Shown here in pieces: positions 6,148-8,536 of a stretch of DNA of 8,536 nucleotides (its first letter is position 1; the number at the start of each line of letters is the position of its first letter). The notes below the pieces were generated by a model. It was not told the DNA's origin and did not search any database. It worked only from the letters and a program-made list of their open reading frames with translations. The stretch lies in contig CAVJTU010000097.1 of NCBI GenBank assembly GCA_963652495.1, positions 1 through 8,536 of the forward strand, in the 5' to 3' direction. Origin of the DNA: Anthropogastromicrobium sp963652495. GTDB lineage: Bacteria; Bacillota; Clostridia; Lachnospirales; Lachnospiraceae. The translations under genes and the position numbers were made by a program.

Positions 6148-8058
6148 ATGAATGAAAACGTGAAGATTGTATTCGGTCTTTTAGGCGGTCTGGCGCTGTT
6201 TCTGTATGGAATGAACGGCATGAGCGATGCATTGCAAAAGACGGCTGGAGACAGGATGAAGAAGATCTTAAGCTTTCTTACAAAAAATCCTGTCATGGGC
6301 GCACTGGCAGGTATGTTGGTAACAGCAGTATTGCAAAGCAGCTCCGCCACTACCGTCATGGTTATTGGCTTTGTAAGTGCGGGCTTTATGAGCCTGCCGC
6401 AGGCGATTTCCGTTATCTTTGGAGCGAACATCGGAACGACCATGACTGCACAGCTGATGGCATTTAAGATCAGCGATTACATCTATCCGATCATTTTTAT
6501 TGGCTTTCTCATGAATTTTGTCTGTAAGAAGGAGCAGCTGAAAAATATCGGCCTTGTAATATTTTCATTTGGTCTGCTGTTTGAAGGAATCGAGATCATG
6601 GGAAGCGTCATGAAGCCACTCGCGACGAGTGCAATCTTTGTTGATTTGATGGCAAAAGTAAAAGAAATGCCGATATTGGGCGTAGCACTTGGAACAGCTA
6701 TGACACTTGTGGTGCAAAGCAGCTCGGCAACAATTGCTGTTCTTCAAAATTTTGCTTCCCAGGCAGGACCGGACGGAGTGACGAGCGTAATAGGACTGAT
6801 AGGTGCCATCCCGATTCTTCTCGGTGATAATATCGGAACCACGATTACTGCATTATTAGCGTCTATCGGGCAGTCAAAAAATGCGAAGAGAACTGCATTG
6901 GCACACAGTATTTTTAACGTAACAGGAAGTATTTTGTTTTTGTTTGCGCTGCCGCTTCTGGCACGTTTTGTACAGTTCATTTCTCCAAAAGGAAACGAAG
7001 TAGACGTTATTTCCAGACAGATTGCAAATGCGCACACGACATTTAACGTAGTATGTACATTGATATGGCTTCCGCTGATCCCTGTCATGGTAAAGATTGT
7101 CACGACTATTATCAGAGGAAACGACAGAAAGACAGATGATGGGGTGGCAAGTGTATTGGAAGACGGTGTGATCGCGCAGCCGACAGCAGCGCTCTACCTT
7201 GTTTGTGAGGAATTGGAGCATATGTCGGATGTAGGAAGCAATCTTCTTGAAGCACTTAGAGAGAGTTTCGGAACGGATGATGCACAGCGTGAGCAGGCAA
7301 AAGAGCAATATCAGAAATATCGCAGACAGGCAGCGCGGATGGAGAGTGATCTTTCCACTTACGTAACAAAGATGCTTTCAAGTGGAAATCTGACGCAACA
7401 GCAGTCAGGTCAGGCAGCAGGACTTTTGTATGTTTCAAATAACATTGGACGTATCGCGGATCGCTGCGAGGAAATTGCGGATGTACATGATAAGATTTTA
7501 ACGGATAGGAGAACCTTTTCAGATGCGGCAACAGGAGAATTGCAGGACTGCATTGAGATTTCAAGAAAGCTGTTTGACCGTGCGATCCGTTCTGTAAGGG
7601 ATGGCGATCTGGAGCGTGCCCGCACCGTTGTCAAGAAAAAGAATAAGATGCGCAAAGCGCAGAAGCAATTGAAGCGTGCGCATCTTGCGCGTGTCAATGA
7701 AGGACTTTGTGATGCATCTATGACGGAGGATTACTCTGCAATTATGTATAGTCTTGACAGAATAGTGGATAACTGCGTGAGCATTGCAGAGGAAGCACTT
7801 GACCATATCGCATTTGTCAATCTGTCAGAGGACGAGAAGAAAGAAATTACACAGGATTTAGAAATCGTATCCGAAAATGCACAGAAACAGCTGCATGAAA
7901 AAGTGCAGACGCAGAATGAAGCAAAGAACACGCAGAAAATGAAGGCTAAGACAGCAGATACAGACAGTGAAGATACAACTGAGGAAGGAACAGCAGATAT
8001 TATTGCTGAGATTGATGCAGAAGAAACGCAGGAAGATCAGCATACCGATTTGACTTAA
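6148..8058 (+). CDS. Na+/phosphate cotransporter family protein with C-terminal PhoU-like domain
   Basis: This 636-residue membrane protein should import inorganic phosphate with sodium (NptA/YjbB family, related to the SLC34 type II cotransporters). It has the two inverted-repeat signatures of the family: QSSSATT (63-69) with GANIGTT (92-98), and QSSSAT (from 190) with GDNIGTT (from 226). The membrane part covers about residues 1-330. A PhoU-like helical domain follows at about 345-560, a common fusion in bacteria that may sense or limit uptake. The last 60 residues are charged and very acidic, with repeated Asp, Glu and Thr, and look disordered. The start has a very strong GGGGGAGGA site (6134-6142) with a small CCGGT-AAA-ACCGG stem (6123-6135) touching its edge. 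Likely PhoP boxes upstream suggest induction on phosphate limitation. Some family members export phosphate, so direction is not settled from sequence alone. Confidence 0.93.
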   Translation: MNENVKIVFGLLGGLALFLYGMNGMSDALQKTAGDRMKKILSFLTKNPVMGALAGMLVTAVLQSSSATTVMVIGFVSAGFMSLPQAISVIFGANIGTTMTAQLMAFKISDYIYPIIFIGFLMNFVCKKEQLKNIGLVIFSFGLLFEGIEIMGSVMKPLATSAIFVDLMAKVKEMPILGVALGTAMTLVVQSSSATIAVLQNFASQAGPDGVTSVIGLIGAIPILLGDNIGTTITALLASIGQSKNAKRTALAHSIFNVTGSILFLFALPLLARFVQFISPKGNEVDVISRQIANAHTTFNVVCTLIWLPLIPVMVKIVTTIIRGNDRKTDDGVASVLEDGVIAQPTAALYLVCEELEHMSDVGSNLLEALRESFGTDDAQREQAKEQYQKYRRQAARMESDLSTYVTKMLSSGNLTQQQSGQAAGLLYVSNNIGRIADRCEEIADVHDKILTDRRTFSDAATGELQDCIEISRKLFDRAIRSVRDGDLERARTVVKKKNKMRKAQKQLKRAHLARVNEGLCDASMTEDYSAIMYSLDRIVDNCVSIAEEALDHIAFVNLSEDEKKEITQDLEIVSENAQKQLHEKVQTQNEAKNTQKMKAKTADTDSEDTTEEGTADIIAEIDAEETQEDQHTDLT

Positions 8059-8077
8059 AATTTACATTTGGTTTACG
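8050..8077 (+). promoter_or_regulatory. Putative second PhoP box array, overlapping the transporter stop
   Basis: Hexamers TTGACT (8050-8055), TTTACA (8061-8066) and TTTACG (8072-8077) follow an 11-bp period. A GATAGC (8085-8090) starts 13 bases after the last box start, exactly as in the first array (6015 to 6028). A -10-like TAAGAT lies at 8082-8087. The array covers the end of the transporter gene and precedes the small downstream gene, suggesting that gene has its own phosphate-responsive promoter. The boxes are less perfect than the first array, so confidence is moderate. Confidence 0.5.
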
Positions 8078-8116
8078 ATAGTAAGATAGCTGGGAGCAGG
8101 TGCGCGGAGTATATTG

Positions 8117-8149
8117 ATGTCAGAAAAGAAAAGAGGCTGCGATGAATAA
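8117..8149 (+). CDS. Possible 10-residue leader peptide overlapping the next gene's start
   Basis: ATG at 8117 opens a short frame encoding MSEKKRGCDE and stopping at 8147-8149. GGAG (8106-8109) lies 7 bases upstream, a good ribosome binding site. The stop overlaps the start codon region of the next gene (ATG 8142) by 8 bases, so terminating ribosomes could feed that start. It may be a translational coupling leader or chance. No relatives are known to me. Confidence 0.25.
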   Translation: MSEKKRGCDE

Positions 8150-8453
8150 TGCAAATGGAGATTTATCACAGCGAAATTCACAGGCGAAAGCCGGAATGGA
8201 GGCAATTATGAAATTGGCATCAATGTGGTACGCAATTAACAGCGCAGATATAGAAGTTTCACAGAAAAAGTTTTTGTTTGTTGGGATCAATGTTTTTATG
8301 TGGGCAGCAATCGCATTTACATTGTGTCTGATTGAGGGTGCAGTTTGCGGAAACTTCAGTGAAAACTGGGGCTTTATGACATTTCTTGTTACAGGCTACA
8401 GCGCCGTGATCATGGGATTTTTTAGAAGTATATTCTATCTTTTAAGAAAGTAA
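8142..8453 (+). CDS. Small membrane protein of unknown function, two predicted TM segments
   Basis: I do not recognise this 103-residue protein. The first 40 residues are polar with a short helical stretch (AGMEAIMKLASMWYAINSAD). Hydrophobic segments follow at about residues 44-65 (rich in Phe, Val, Ile, with MWAAIAFTLCLI) and 77-98, joined by a short loop containing Cys69 and Asn residues, and the chain ends in RK. Both termini are probably cytosolic by the positive-inside rule. Start support is GAGG (8133-8136) 5 bases before the ATG. It lies 83 bases after the phosphate transporter stop behind its own possible PhoP boxes, so it may be a partner or accessory of the transporter; this is inference only. 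Base and codon use look like its neighbours. It appears complete, with no downstream gene in the window. Confidence 0.75.
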   Translation: MNNANGDLSQRNSQAKAGMEAIMKLASMWYAINSADIEVSQKKFLFVGINVFMWAAIAFTLCLIEGAVCGNFSENWGFMTFLVTGYSAVIMGFFRSIFYLLRK

Positions 8454-8482
8454 CCGATTCAGCCAAAGAAAATCAAAACAGA

Positions 8483-8536
8483 ATGATGTTGGGGTCAAAA
8501 ATCCTCTTGCAAGCAAGCTTGCATCGGCTTTCTGAC
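8483..8536. repeat. Palindromic intergenic repeat, right-end copy (arm plus 30-bp terminal repeat)
   Basis: ATGATGTTGGGGTCAAAA (8483-8500) is the partly complementary partner of the arm at 32-49. After six bases the 30-base core (8507-8536) repeats bases 1-30 without mismatch, including the TGCAAGC-AA-GCTTGCA hairpin. The window stops where the right arm would begin. No other terminator follows the small gene ending at 8453, so the folded element may serve as one. Confidence 0.6.

Noticed and set aside
1..8536. A circular plasmid or phage-like element suggested by the identical ends
   Set aside because: There is no replication, partition, mobilisation or recombinase gene, and the content is chromosomal housekeeping and metal resistance. 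Kept only as an alternative in the findings.

Overview
The window looks like chromosomal DNA from a Gram-positive gut anaerobe of the Clostridia, most likely a Lachnospiraceae member (Blautia, Dorea or Roseburia type). The grounds are the strong purine-rich Shine-Dalgarno sites, moderate GC, TTGACA/TATAAT-type promoters, and the protein families and their arrangement. The genus is inferred from general resemblance, not from a database match. All five clear genes lie on the + strand. There are no RNA genes, transposases, replication genes or CRISPR repeats.

Bases 1-345 are non-coding. They hold one copy of a repeat that recurs exactly at the other end of the window, a strong hairpin that probably ends an upstream gene, and a copper-responsive control region. 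That region has a TTGACA-17-TATAGT promoter with a CsoR-type operator filling its spacer, and a second, inverted near-copy of the operator in the mRNA leader.

Bases 346-4227 form a copper-efflux operon. It encodes a CsoR Cu(I) sensor with the Cys-His-Cys ligand set, a CopA Cu(I) P1B-ATPase whose C-terminus carries a complete CopZ-like chaperone domain, and a thioredoxin-reductase-like flavoprotein that keeps its CxxC but has no recognisable NADPH-binding motif. The segment joining ATPase and CopZ domain still looks like an intergenic region (perfect 11-bp hairpin, Shine-Dalgarno, ATG), so free CopZ may also be made by internal initiation. Bases 4269-5927 add a cytosolic protein of about 552 residues resembling heparinase II/III-like (alpha/alpha)-toroid proteins. 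It sits 41 bases after the flavoprotein gene, an unexpected neighbour in a copper operon.

Bases 5928-8453 look like a separate phosphate-responsive unit: a Na+/phosphate cotransporter with a fused PhoU-like domain, followed by a 103-residue protein with two membrane segments that I do not recognise. Both genes are preceded by 11-bp-phased TTTACA-type repeats that resemble Firmicutes PhoP boxes, and the two arrays have the same geometry relative to a shared GATAGC. A terminator-like hairpin lies between the first array and the transporter start, so the transporter may have an attenuated leader, or the copper operon may end there.

The most interesting points are the CopA-CopZ fusion with a fossil intergenic region, the flavoprotein lacking an NADPH site, the toroid-like gene in the copper operon, the matched PhoP-box arrays with the unknown small membrane protein, and the exact 30-bp repeat at both window ends.
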